The notes beneath the pieces were generated by a model. It saw only the letters and a list, made by a program, of their open reading frames with translations. It searched no databases and was not told the DNA's origin. From positions 1,798,001 to 1,862,000 of the forward strand of contig CAVSXT010000004.1 in NCBI GenBank assembly GCA_963732005.1: 64,000 nucleotides of DNA, in the 5' to 3' direction. The stretch's first letter is position 1, and each line of letters opens with the position of its first letter. Shown here piece after piece: positions 45,150 through 55,199 of this stretch. The position numbers and the translations under genes were made by a program. The stretch is from JASLEW01 sp963732005. GTDB lineage: Bacteria > Acidobacteriota > Thermoanaerobaculia > Multivoradales > UBA5704.

Positions 45150-48100
45150 TTCAGCTTCTCGCTTTCCGGGAAGTCGGTCTCCTTGCCTTCAAAGGAGATT
45201 TCCGGCTTGCCGAGATCGACCTCGAACTCCATGCCCAGGTAGCGGCAGATCCTGAGGATAAGAGTCAGGCCCATCCCACTCGACCCTTCCGGTTCCGCGA
45301 AGGCCAAGCGCTCGCCAGGGTCCGTGGCCTTCTTGGCCAGCTTGCGGAGCTCCTCCAAGCGCCTCGCCGGCGACCGGTGCACTTCGACGTCGCCGCGCTT
45401 GTCGGGAAGCAGCGTGCCGAGGAAGGGCTTGTTGCCGGCAAGAGCGATGCGCACCATGCCACCCTGTTTCCACCAGGCGGCGGTGAGTGCCGGCTCGGGC
45501 TTGCAGTATTTCCGGGCATTGACGACGACCTCTTGCAAGATGGTGTCCCATACCGCGATAGTGCCCGGCGTCGAGTCGGTTTCAGCCACACCGCTGAAAG
45601 GGATCAGCTTCACCTCCTCGAAGCTACAGAACTTGTCGAGGCCTGCCTGGATCTCTTTGAACGTCGTCTGGCGAGCAGCGGGCGCCGCTCCCAGGAAGTA
45701 GTTGCGAGCAACGGTAAACAGCGTTCCGGCGAGGTGGGTGCTCGCCACCAGGCGGTTGCCGCTGTCGAATATCGCCCGCACCACAGGATGAGCGGCGAGG
45801 CGGCGGTCGACTTCGGCACGCAGCGGCAGGCCCTCGATCCGGTCGAGCCACAAGGGCGCCGTCTGAAAGGCCAGCTCGCTGATACTCGACATCAGCCGGT
45901 CGGACGACGCCCTGTAGGTATGGCGATTGAATCGATCGAGGACGTCGAGTACGCCTACCGCCTCTTCCGCACGTTCGAGAACCTGGTCGCGCCAGCGCTT
46001 GACGATTTCGACGTATTGGCTGCGCTGGGGCTCGAACAGGTCAGCCCGGTCCTTGACATATCCGATCTCGACGTCGCAAAGGTCCCGCGCATTCTTGATC
46101 GACGCGGCCGCCCACTCACGGCCCGTCTTGCCGTCGGCGCCGGCGAACCCAGCCAGCTCGCGTACCATTTTCCAGGTCCCCTCCATGTGCCGCAGGTAGC
46201 GTTGGCTGTGCTTGAAGTAGGGACTCTCCGTGTTGAGGTCGAGCCACGTCCGCTCCCGCTTGGCCAGCGGCTCGGGGTTCCGCAACGGAATCAGCGATGC
46301 GGCGGTGCGGATCACCGCGGCGTGATCGACGAGAAAGGCGTCGTTCGAAAAGGCGTTCGAGAAGGCGTCCGAGCGAGTCCGTCTGCCGATCACCCGCGCC
46401 CGCTTTTCGGCAGCCAACAACCGACCCCAGGCGGATTCGGGCTTGCCGCGCCTCGGCCCGGTGAAGGGCGGCTGGATGGTGTCGTCGATGGACTGGTCGA
46501 AGGAGTCGTCGAACTCCCGCAGCGCATCCTCGACCGTCGCGGTGCGCTCGACGTCGAGCTGTCTCACGAGCACCTCGGCATGCGCACTCACCGCACCGGC
46601 GAAGCGAACGTCCCGCTCGGTCAGCCGGCTCTCCGCCACAATCTGGCTGATCACGAAGGACGCCTGCGGCAGCAGCAACAGGCTGGCGGCGAAGAACCGC
46701 GACAGCTCGGTCCACAGCGGGTCCGCTGGCGTCAGCGAGCCGACGTGCCGCTCGCCGAGATCGCCCGCCATGGTCAGCAGGTCGTGCAGGCCGTCGCGGT
46801 ACGGGTCCGGCGGTCGCAAGCGCAAGCGCCAACGCTGCACGGCCGCCGTCGTTCCGCAGTGACGAACCGCGCGCATCAAGGCGACGTTGATGGTGCGCAG
46901 GGTTTCGAGCTGCACGAGCCGGTCATTGAAGCTCAGCCGGCGCTGAATCATGTTGTGCAGCAGAAAATTCCGCGCCTGACGAACTGCCGCCGAGGGGCGT
47001 TCCAGGCCGATGAGCACCACACCTTCCCAGCTGAAAAGGCAATTGAAAGTGTGCATCAGGACCCGCGACTCGACCGCCTGCGCGGAACCAATCCAGCGAT
47101 TGCAAAGATCGTCGACCACCTGGTTGAGCTCGAGGAACGCGGCGAGGAGCAGCGCCTGCCGGCTGTCGTCAGCCTGGTTGATCGCCAGGTTCGCGATGGC
47201 GTTGGCGGCGCGGGCGGCCTCTTCCCAGATGATCTTCGCGGGCTCGGGGGTCAGCGGGCGCCGGCCATAGACGTCATCGGCGAGCTCGTTGAGATGCTCG
47301 ATGTAGGCTCTCCTTGCTCCCGCGCTGGCGAGCAGCGGCAGGCCCTCGTCGGGCCAGTTGTGGCGCAGGTCGTGGGCGATGGAGTAGCGCAGCAAGTGCG
47401 GCCCGCGCACGTCCAGCACCCGCAGCCAGGCGTAGAGATCGTCGCCTACGAACAGCCGCATGGTCGCGGGCGAAGGAACGCCTGCGGTAGCGTCTCCGGA
47501 GGCCGCCGCGAAGAGTTTGGCGCACCATTGCTGAAAAGCGATCCGCCGGCGCCCGGTCCCTCGCGGCAGGGCAAGGAGGTGCTTGACAACGCTCCCCTCC
47601 TTCGAACCCACCAGCACCGCCGGCAGGCTGTCTTGCCGCAGCAGGCTCCGGTACGGTTCGTCGACGGTCTGGACGATGGCGGCGGCCCTTGCCTCGTGCC
47701 CCAGCGCGAAGCGATCGAGGAGGAGTCCCTGGAAACGAAATCGCGATGTCTCCGTTGCCTGAGCGACGCGAAGATCGAGGTCGAGAATGACGACGACACC
47801 GCCCTGCGTCACTGCCATCAGCCGTTTCCCACCCTCGGGCTCGTCGTAGGACAGGAGGCCGCAGATCGGCGACGACTCCCGATGATGGGTGAGATGCGTG
47901 CGTTGCGCCATTTCCTCCCAGGTTGCTTCTCTCTTCCCTTCCACCGGGGTCGCCGTTTCGAGCGAGAACGCCCCGATGATGCCATCGGAGGTTCCATAGG
48001 CCAGGACCTGACGGTCCTGGACGACGTGCAGGCGCCAGATCGGAGCCGAAGCCGCGAAGCCCGGCACCCTGGAGGTGAAGCGGGCCTCCCCCTCGTGCTG

Positions 48101-50884
48101 ATCGCCCTCGATCCACCGCCAGCTGGCGGGCCCGGCCTGCTGCCGCAGGAAGCAGCGCAGATGACCATCATGGAAACCGCCCCAGAGCCAATGCTGGCCG
48201 GCATCCGAAGTGAAGGCCGCAAGAGACCAGCAAGGATTGTGTGCGGCTTCCGGTAGGAAGGCCTCCTGGCTGAAGACGCTGCGCTCGCCATGCGGATCGT
48301 GCTCGACCGTCACTTCCTGCTCGATGTCGATACGCACCTGGCTGCCTGATCCCTCGCCAAGCTGGACCGTGAGCTCGACGAACGGCCGGACCTTCCATGC
48401 CGCCCCTTTGCTGTCCGCTTGCCATGCGCCCTTGGTGCCCGCCACCAGAACGTGGCGCCGCCCTCGTTCGGTGAGGTGTGTAAGCTCGCAGAAGCCGTAG
48501 AGATCGGCCGGCAGGCGCCGGCTGTCGATCGCTTCGACCCTCATCGCCTTCGCGTCGGGGTCGCGGCGCACCACCAGGACGTAAAGACGCGCGCTGCGCT
48601 CTTCCTCGTATCCGGTCCGGTCCTCTGGCCTCCAACCCCGGATGCAAAAGACCAGCAAGAAGGGACCGGCTGCGTCGTGCGACGCGGGCAACAGCAGCAG
48701 GGCGCGAGCGGAGGGGCCATGGTGATATTTCCGCAGAAACTCCTCGGTCTGGCGGTGGCGGAGCTTGCCCTGCGTGATCTGGAGATGATGATTCTGTTCG
48801 AGCGCCGCGGCGCCTCCCGCGGCCACCGGGTGCCAGGCCATCGGCTCGCCCGTAGAGTCGAGAGCGAAGATCCCGCCGTCGGTGCGGGAGTGAATGGAGA
48901 AATCGCCGCTCGCCGGTGCCACCAGGTCCCAAATTGCCGCAGGTGTCTGCGTTCCCGCCGGCCGCGCCTCCCAGAGCCGGTCGACGTGCTGACGCAGGAG
49001 TTTGGTCAGGTAGGAGAGTCCGTCGAGATGGTGGTGTGACCGGTCGTTCCAGTGATAGAGCTGGAGCAGGCCCTGCGGCTTCGTGCCGTAGGTATGGCCG
49101 TAGACGCCCCACTTGCGCAGGAATGCCGCGAAGGGTCCCAGGAAGAGCTCGACCTCGTCGTTGCCACCACTGAGCTTGGCGATCCGGGCGTAGGCCAGCT
49201 TGGCGAGCTCCTGTGGCAGCGCCGGCTCGACGTGATACGCGCGGGCCAGGATCTGGCAGATCCAGCGGCGCAAGAGAGTACGCCTAGCCTCCGCAGGCAG
49301 ATTCGAGGCAATCCATCCTTGGAAAACCAGCCGCAGCAACCGATACAGATCGTCTCGCTCAGTTAAACGCAGAAGATGCCGCGGCCGGTCGAGCTTGGAC
49401 ACGCCGGCCGCTGGCGCGCCGGCAAAGTCTTCGGCGATGCGACGCCCCGCGAGCCAACAGGCGATACCGCGTTCCTCGGCCAGTTGCGGGTTCTTGTCCA
49501 GGGCGCCTGGGATCTCCGCGGCGAGCAGGTCCCTGGTGGCGTAGCGATCGAGGATCGTGGCCAGGCGCAATCGTTGATCGCGGGTCGCACAGGCGATGAA
49601 GGTCTGCTCCTGCCAGTTGTGATACACGCACCGCACTTGCAACACGCTGCTGTCTCCAGCCCCCGCCCGGTGGGCCAGGGATACGGCGGGCAGGCGTCCG
49701 CCTTCCTTGCCCTCCGGATCGTGCCACCGGATCCAGTGCAGGCCGGGCCTGGCAGTGCTCACGACCGTCCAAACCGGATCATCCTCGGTGATCTTCTGCT
49801 CGGCCCGAGGTGCCGCGAGGTAGCGATTGCCGAACGGCAAGCAGACCGAGCAGTCGATGGCACTGGGCACCGCGACCCAGTGAGCGGTGCTCGGCTCGAT
49901 CCACGGAACGTCCTTGGACACTCCCCCATCCGCTGCCTTCGGCATCCGGAACCGGAGAAATGTCACGTCGTCGGAGGTCAACACCGCCAGCCCCATGACG
50001 CAGGCAGCGATCGCGCGGAACTCACCGGCATCCCGGGGATGGTCCAGGGTGAAGATCCCGCCGCGGGCGCCCTCCCTGTCCGTTTCACGGGCGCCCGCGC
50101 CATCCGTCTCGACCGGGTGCAGGCGTATGCGCGCCGAGGTGCCCGGCAACGGCGCTCCGCACGCTGGACCGTAGCGATAGATGCGGCCGGCCGAATCGAG
50201 GACCCAGAGGAGGTTGTGGGACCAGATTCCGTCCACCACCCGCGCAGCTGTTCGCCAGCGGGGAAGGATCTCCGGCATCGAGGTCCTCGCCTCGTAGCCC
50301 GTGGCGGTCCGGTACAGAACGTGCACTTCCGACCCGATCGTCACTCCGAGCACCACCGCCGATTCCGGCTCGAGGGGGGATGCCGTCGGCACCAGACTGA
50401 TGAACCGGGCGAGCCGGCCGAGCCACTGGCGCTCGGGACTGCTGCCGGCGCCGGCGCCGTCTGCCGGAGCAGACTTCACCGGCGGATGCAGAGGCTTGCC
50501 GGACCTGGCGTCGAAGATGCCGAAGAATCCCTCTCCCCAACCGGCCACCAGGGTCGTATCGTCGATGAAGCGTAGCGCCCGGATCGAGCGCGGAGGGCTG
50601 GCCGGAGTGATTTCCGTCGTGTTCCAACCGCCGCCATTCCAGGTCGCCAGCACCAGGATACCGGCCTTGGTGCCGACGGCGATGCGCTTGCCGTCGAGAC
50701 TCCTGGCGAGGGAGCGGGGCTCGTAGGGGAGAGGCAGGTCGGCATAGCAGATGTCGTGCGCCCAAGGCGCCACGACTGCCAGGTCCGCGGCCATCTCTGC
50801 CGTCAGCCCCGGTCCCGCAAGGTTGAAGTTGCGCTTCGACTCCGCCAGCCAGAGGAGCAGGTCCGATCGCATCGGGTTTCGCAC
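45107..50884 (-). CDS. 1,925-residue propeller/helical protein with C-terminal GHKL ATPase (candidate sensor kinase)
   Basis: No signal peptide or membrane helix seen, so cytosolic. Layout: beta-rich propeller-like region (~40-450), helical segment (~500-610), second beta-rich region (~650-1110), long helical region (~1190-1730), and a GHKL ATPase at the end. ATPase marks: N-box EVVVNARKY with Asn1789 and ATP-lid GSSGMGLTL (1867-1875), the form found in histidine kinases. A possible phospho-acceptor is His1716 in STHLAGTLF, 73 residues before the N-box Asn; this is not a clear DHp helix. Overlap with the receiver-SIR2 gene argues for a kinase-effector pair. GTG 50884 is taken as start; ATG 50872 is also possible. 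The overall architecture matches no family I know. Confidence 0.8.
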   Translation of the reverse strand: MRNPMRSDLLLWLAESKRNFNLAGPGLTAEMAADLAVVAPWAHDICYADLPLPYEPRSLARSLDGKRIAVGTKAGILVLATWNGGGWNTTEITPASPPRSIRALRFIDDTTLVAGWGEGFFGIFDARSGKPLHPPVKSAPADGAGAGSSPERQWLGRLARFISLVPTASPLEPESAVVLGVTIGSEVHVLYRTATGYEARTSMPEILPRWRTAARVVDGIWSHNLLWVLDSAGRIYRYGPACGAPLPGTSARIRLHPVETDGAGARETDREGARGGIFTLDHPRDAGEFRAIAACVMGLAVLTSDDVTFLRFRMPKAADGGVSKDVPWIEPSTAHWVAVPSAIDCSVCLPFGNRYLAAPRAEQKITEDDPVWTVVSTARPGLHWIRWHDPEGKEGGRLPAVSLAHRAGAGDSSVLQVRCVYHNWQEQTFIACATRDQRLRLATILDRYATRDLLAAEIPGALDKNPQLAEERGIACWLAGRRIAEDFAGAPAAGVSKLDRPRHLLRLTERDDLYRLLRLVFQGWIASNLPAEARRTLLRRWICQILARAYHVEPALPQELAKLAYARIAKLSGGNDEVELFLGPFAAFLRKWGVYGHTYGTKPQGLLQLYHWNDRSHHHLDGLSYLTKLLRQHVDRLWEARPAGTQTPAAIWDLVAPASGDFSIHSRTDGGIFALDSTGEPMAWHPVAAGGAAALEQNHHLQITQGKLRHRQTEEFLRKYHHGPSARALLLLPASHDAAGPFLLVFCIRGWRPEDRTGYEEERSARLYVLVVRRDPDAKAMRVEAIDSRRLPADLYGFCELTHLTERGRRHVLVAGTKGAWQADSKGAAWKVRPFVELTVQLGEGSGSQVRIDIEQEVTVEHDPHGERSVFSQEAFLPEAAHNPCWSLAAFTSDAGQHWLWGGFHDGHLRCFLRQQAGPASWRWIEGDQHEGEARFTSRVPGFAASAPIWRLHVVQDRQVLAYGTSDGIIGAFSLETATPVEGKREATWEEMAQRTHLTHHRESSPICGLLSYDEPEGGKRLMAVTQGGVVVILDLDLRVAQATETSRFRFQGLLLDRFALGHEARAAAIVQTVDEPYRSLLRQDSLPAVLVGSKEGSVVKHLLALPRGTGRRRIAFQQWCAKLFAAASGDATAGVPSPATMRLFVGDDLYAWLRVLDVRGPHLLRYSIAHDLRHNWPDEGLPLLASAGARRAYIEHLNELADDVYGRRPLTPEPAKIIWEEAARAANAIANLAINQADDSRQALLLAAFLELNQVVDDLCNRWIGSAQAVESRVLMHTFNCLFSWEGVVLIGLERPSAAVRQARNFLLHNMIQRRLSFNDRLVQLETLRTINVALMRAVRHCGTTAAVQRWRLRLRPPDPYRDGLHDLLTMAGDLGERHVGSLTPADPLWTELSRFFAASLLLLPQASFVISQIVAESRLTERDVRFAGAVSAHAEVLVRQLDVERTATVEDALREFDDSFDQSIDDTIQPPFTGPRRGKPESAWGRLLAAEKRARVIGRRTRSDAFSNAFSNDAFLVDHAAVIRTAASLIPLRNPEPLAKRERTWLDLNTESPYFKHSQRYLRHMEGTWKMVRELAGFAGADGKTGREWAAASIKNARDLCDVEIGYVKDRADLFEPQRSQYVEIVKRWRDQVLERAEEAVGVLDVLDRFNRHTYRASSDRLMSSISELAFQTAPLWLDRIEGLPLRAEVDRRLAAHPVVRAIFDSGNRLVASTHLAGTLFTVARNYFLGAAPAARQTTFKEIQAGLDKFCSFEEVKLIPFSGVAETDSTPGTIAVWDTILQEVVVNARKYCKPEPALTAAWWKQGGMVRIALAGNKPFLGTLLPDKRGDVEVHRSPARRLEELRKLAKKATDPGERLAFAEPEGSSGMGLTLILRICRYLGMEFEVDLGKPEISFEGKETDFPESEKLNWPLCLRISWEEAP

Positions 50885-50894
50885 ACCCCCTCGA

Positions 50895-50928
50895 GCTCCC
50901 CGAGCGGGAGCGCCACCGCTCAGTGGCG
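50895..50928. promoter_or_regulatory. Two adjacent hairpins in the sensor gene leader
   Basis: GCTCCC/GGGAGC (50895-50911, 5-base loop) and CGCCAC/GTGGCG (50911-50928, 6-base loop) abut each other 11 bases upstream of the GTG start. They may control translation initiation; no function is proven. Confidence 0.4.
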
Positions 50929-50963
50929 GTCTTGAATGCTAAAAAGGCTAATGGCTGATGCTA

Positions 50964-50971
50964 ACGTAGGT
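50964..50971. repeat. Target-site duplication, left copy
   Basis: ACGTAGGT, perfectly repeated at 52502-52509 on the other side of the insertion sequence. Eight bases is the usual duplication length for ISL3. Confidence 0.9.
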
Positions 50972-52501
50972 GGGTCTTCCCGGTTTTGTGTGGGTGAAGC
51001 CTGAGGGACTGTGAAGTCCCCCCGTCGCTCGGATAGCCTACCGACGGCCGAATCCCGAGCCCCAAGGCTTCCCTCGCTGCGCTCGGCGGCTGCGCCGGCC
51101 TTGACCCTCGGGCTCGGCCGTGGTCGAGGTCGAGCGTAGCGACGGGGGGAACAGCACCGCTCAAAAGGGAACAGGAGCGTGGACGGCGCTGGCCCGGGAA
51201 GGGCGCAGGCGAGACCAGCGTTGTCCCTGGGCATGAGAGACAGAGACCTCTACCAGAGAATCCTCGGTATCGAGACGCCGTGGGAGGTGACCGACGTGGA
51301 GCTTGACCTCAAGGACCGCCGGCACGGCGAGGTCCGGGTGCACGTGGTCGGCTCCGCCGCGCAGTGGCCTTGCCCGGAGTGTGGCCGCCTGTGCCCCGGA
51401 TACGATCACCTGCCGCGCCGCTGGCGCCATCTCGACACCTGTCAGTACCCCACCATCCTCCTCGCGCAAGTGCCCCGTGTGCAGTGTCCCGACCACGGCG
51501 TGCGGCAGGTCCAGGTGCCCTGGGGCGGACCCGGCTCGCGATTTACCGCCCTCTTCGAGGCGTTGATCATCGACTGGCTCAAGGAGGTGGCCAGCGTGAC
51601 TGCCGTAGCGCGCCTGCTGGGTCTGAGCTGGCATGAGGTGGATGGCGTGCAGAGCCGCGCCGTGCGGCGCGGTCTCGCTCGCCGGACGCCCAAGCTGCCC
51701 AAGGAGATCGGGGTGGATGAGACCTCCTTCCAGCGCCGCCACGAGTACGTCACCGTCGTCATCGATCGCGAGGCCAAGGTGGTGAGCCATGTCGCCGACG
51801 GGCGTGGGCGCGAGATCCTCGACGACTACTACGTCGGGCATCCGGCTGCTGAGCGCGAGGCGGTCACCTCGGTGACGATGGACATGTGGGGTCCCTACAT
51901 CGAGTCGACGCGCGAGCACATCCCCGGTGCCGAGACCAAGATCGCCTTCGACAAGTTCCACGTCGCCCAGCATCTTGGCAACGCGGTGGACAAGGTGCGG
52001 CGCCAGGAGCACCGCGCCCTGAGCGGCGAGGGAGACGAGCAGCTCAAGAAGACCAAGTATCTCTGGCTGCGCAACCCGGACGACTTCACCGCCGAATCTT
52101 GGGATCGCTTCGAGCCCCTGCGCCACAGCAGCCTCAAAACCGCTCGCGCCTGGGCCATCAAGGAATTCGCCATGACGCTCTGGACCTATCGCCGGCGCGG
52201 CTGGGCGTTACGGGCCTGGCAACGCTGGTACAGCTGGGCCATCCGCTCGCGCCTCGAGCCGGTCAAGAAAGTGGCGCGCATGGTGAAGAGCCACCTGGAA
52301 GGGATTCTCACTGCCGTGGTCAAGGGAATCACCAACGCGCGCGCCGAGAGCATCAACGCCAAGATCCAGTGGCTGAAGTACACCGCCAGAGGGTTCCGCA
52401 ACCGCGAGCGCTTCCGCGATGCGATCTACTTCCACCTCGGCGGCCTCGACCTCTACCCAGCTGGCATCTGAAGAGCCACCCACACAAAACCGGGAAGCGC
52501 C
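50972..52501 (+). mobile_element. Intact ISL3-family insertion sequence, 1,530 bp
   Basis: Terminal inverted repeats of 25 bases: left GGGTCTTCCCGGTTTTGTG (50972-50996 overall) against right GGCGCTTCCCGGTTTTGTG read inward from 52501, two mismatches. Both ends are flanked by the 8-base duplication ACGTAGGT. One full transposase gene fills the right three quarters; the left 240 bases before it are non-coding. Matching flanks point to a fairly recent insertion. Confidence 0.93.
51233..52471 (+). CDS. tnp: ISL3 family transposase
   Basis: 412 residues. N-terminal zinc-finger (CPECGRLCPGYDH with downstream CPDHG), helix-turn-helix, then the DDE domain: first Asp in GVDETSFQ, second in AFDKFHVAQHL, Glu in TNARAESINAKIQ; the C-terminal RGFRNRERFRDAIYFHLG is a family hallmark. 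ATG 51233 used; a GTG at 51179 in frame is the other candidate. The frame is unbroken, so the element may still be active. Confidence 0.93.
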   Translation: MRDRDLYQRILGIETPWEVTDVELDLKDRRHGEVRVHVVGSAAQWPCPECGRLCPGYDHLPRRWRHLDTCQYPTILLAQVPRVQCPDHGVRQVQVPWGGPGSRFTALFEALIIDWLKEVASVTAVARLLGLSWHEVDGVQSRAVRRGLARRTPKLPKEIGVDETSFQRRHEYVTVVIDREAKVVSHVADGRGREILDDYYVGHPAAEREAVTSVTMDMWGPYIESTREHIPGAETKIAFDKFHVAQHLGNAVDKVRRQEHRALSGEGDEQLKKTKYLWLRNPDDFTAESWDRFEPLRHSSLKTARAWAIKEFAMTLWTYRRRGWALRAWQRWYSWAIRSRLEPVKKVARMVKSHLEGILTAVVKGITNARAESINAKIQWLKYTARGFRNRERFRDAIYFHLGGLDLYPAGI

Positions 52502-52509
52502 ACGTAGGT
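52502..52509. repeat. Target-site duplication, right copy
   Basis: ACGTAGGT, identical to 50964-50971; defines the right edge of the insertion. Confidence 0.9.
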
Positions 52510-52628
52510 TTGCGGTCAATTCAACAGCGGAGCAGGCAGGCGGGCGGGCCAGCAGTGGCTCGCGGCCGTCGCGGTCTGCGCCTTCCCTGGCTACCGAACA
52601 ACCGCAGCGCTGTGCCGGTCCGCCGCCC

Positions 52629-54047
52629 CTACCCCACCGCCACCGGCTCGTCGATCTCCGCGAAGCGGGCGCTGAAGTGGCGCAGCACCTGCGGGTCGTT
52701 GGTCATGCGCATGCCGCGGATCTCCTCGCGCCGCTCGTGGATCCTGCCCAGGACCCGGGCCACGTACTCGAGATGGGCGGCGGTGAAGACGCGGCGCGGC
52801 ACCGCCAGGCGCACCAGCTCGAGCGGCGCCGGGCGGCGCTCGCCGGTGCGCGGATCGACGCGGCCGAACATCACGCTGCCGATCTCCACTCCCCGCACCC
52901 CGCCCTCGCGGTAGAGCGCCACCGACAGGGCCTGCGCCGGGAACTGCAGCGGCGGGATCGCCGGCAGCAGGCGGCGCGCGTCGACGTAGACCGCGTGGCC
53001 GCCGGGGGGCTGGACGATCGGCACGCCGAGCGCCGTCAGCCGGGCGCCGAAGGCCTGCACCTGCTCGATGCGGAATCGCAGGTAGCGCTCGTCGAGCACC
53101 TCGCGCAACCCGCGCGCCATTGCCTCGAGGTCGCGCCCGGCGAGGCCGCCGTAGGTCGGGAAGCCCTCGATCCTCACCAGGTGCTGCTTGAGGCTCTCGA
53201 TCAACGCCGCGTCGCGGCCGGCGATGAAGCCGCCGATGTTGGCCAGACCGTCCTTCTTGGCGCTCATCAGGCAGCCGTCGGCGAGGCCGAACACCTCGCG
53301 CGCGATCGCCGCCACCGTCCGCCGGCGCTGCCCCGGCTCGCGCTGCTGGATGAACCAGCAGTTCTCGGCGAAGCGGCAGGCGTCGAGGAAAAACGGCACG
53401 CCGTGCTCACGGCACAGCGCCGCCATGGCGCGGACGTTGGCGAGCGAGACCGGCTGGCCGCCGCCCGAGTTGTTGGTCAGGGTCAGCAGGGCGACCGGCA
53501 CCTCGCCGCGCGGCGCCTCCTCGAGCAGCCGGCGTAGACGGCCGAGATCGATGTTGCCCTTGAAGGGATGATCCGCGCTGGGCTGGCTCGCCTCGGGGAT
53601 GACCAGGTCGAGGGCGTCGCCACCGTGGGCCTCGATATTGGCGCGCGTCGTGTCGAAATGCGAGTTGCTGGGCACGACCATGCCCGGGCGGGTCAGCAGC
53701 GACGAGAACAGCAGGTTCTCTCCCACCCTCCCCTGGTGCACCGGCAGGAAGTGCTCATAGCCGAAGACGTCCTCGATCGTCTCCGCCAAGTGATAGAAAT
53801 TGCGCGAACCCGCGTAGGCTTCGTCGCCCATCATCATTCCCGCCCACTGCCAGTCCGACATGGCCGAGGTGCCGGAGTCGGTGAAGAGGTCGATGAACAC
53901 CGCCTCGGACGGGATGGTGAAGAGGCTGTAGCCGCCGCTGACCAGCAGCCGCTCGCGCTCGGCGCGCGGCAGCAGCCGGATCGGCTCGACCACTTTGACG
54001 CGCCATGGTTCCGGCAGTGGCAGGCCCGCTGCCAGGTCGTCGTACAT
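52629..54047 (-). CDS. tnaA: Tryptophanase
   Basis: 472 residues, PLP beta-eliminating lyase: L-tryptophan to indole, pyruvate and ammonia. PLP Lys265 in MSAKKDG. The close relative is tyrosine phenol-lyase; here Asp132 in HFDTT and Val-Glu-Ile in GVEIGS match tryptophanase, while tyrosine phenol-lyase has Thr and Arg at these places. Other parts (GLAGRDLEAMARGLRE) resemble the lyase, so the call rests on the two specificity sites. GGGAGG precedes ATG 54047. No leader peptide or tnaB permease is seen. Confidence 0.85.
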   Translation of the reverse strand: MYDDLAAGLPLPEPWRVKVVEPIRLLPRAERERLLVSGGYSLFTIPSEAVFIDLFTDSGTSAMSDWQWAGMMMGDEAYAGSRNFYHLAETIEDVFGYEHFLPVHQGRVGENLLFSSLLTRPGMVVPSNSHFDTTRANIEAHGGDALDLVIPEASQPSADHPFKGNIDLGRLRRLLEEAPRGEVPVALLTLTNNSGGGQPVSLANVRAMAALCREHGVPFFLDACRFAENCWFIQQREPGQRRRTVAAIAREVFGLADGCLMSAKKDGLANIGGFIAGRDAALIESLKQHLVRIEGFPTYGGLAGRDLEAMARGLREVLDERYLRFRIEQVQAFGARLTALGVPIVQPPGGHAVYVDARRLLPAIPPLQFPAQALSVALYREGGVRGVEIGSVMFGRVDPRTGERRPAPLELVRLAVPRRVFTAAHLEYVARVLGRIHERREEIRGMRMTNDPQVLRHFSARFAEIDEPVAVG

Positions 54048-54153
54048 AGGTTCCTCCCGAGATCCACTCCCGCTGCGCCGTTGCCTCCGCCGGGTCATGG
54101 CCGAGGCGCCGGCACCGGGAGATGCGAATTACGCACTCAATAGTACGCGATAT

Positions 54154-54167
54154 TGCATTAAGATGCA
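54154..54167. promoter_or_regulatory. Inverted repeat in the divergent tnaA/ABC promoter region
   Basis: TGCAT-TAAG-ATGCA in an AT-richer 210-base gap between divergent genes; a possible regulator site. No convincing -35/-10 pair was fixed. Confidence 0.35.
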
Positions 54168-54257
54168 TACGACCACTGGGTACTTCTTGCGGCATACCAC
54201 TCACCGGGCGGCGCCCGCCAGGCGGCCCTCAAAGCATGGAACCAGGCGTGCTGTACG

Positions 54258-55195
<938 letters not shown>

Positions 55196-55199
<4 letters not shown>

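Noticed and set aside
45020..48256. Long open frame on the + strand (over 1,000 codons) opposite the giant sensor gene
   Set aside because: Its translation is Arg/Gln/His-rich with no domain, as expected from the antisense of GC-rich coding; the minus-strand frame has clear GHKL motifs.
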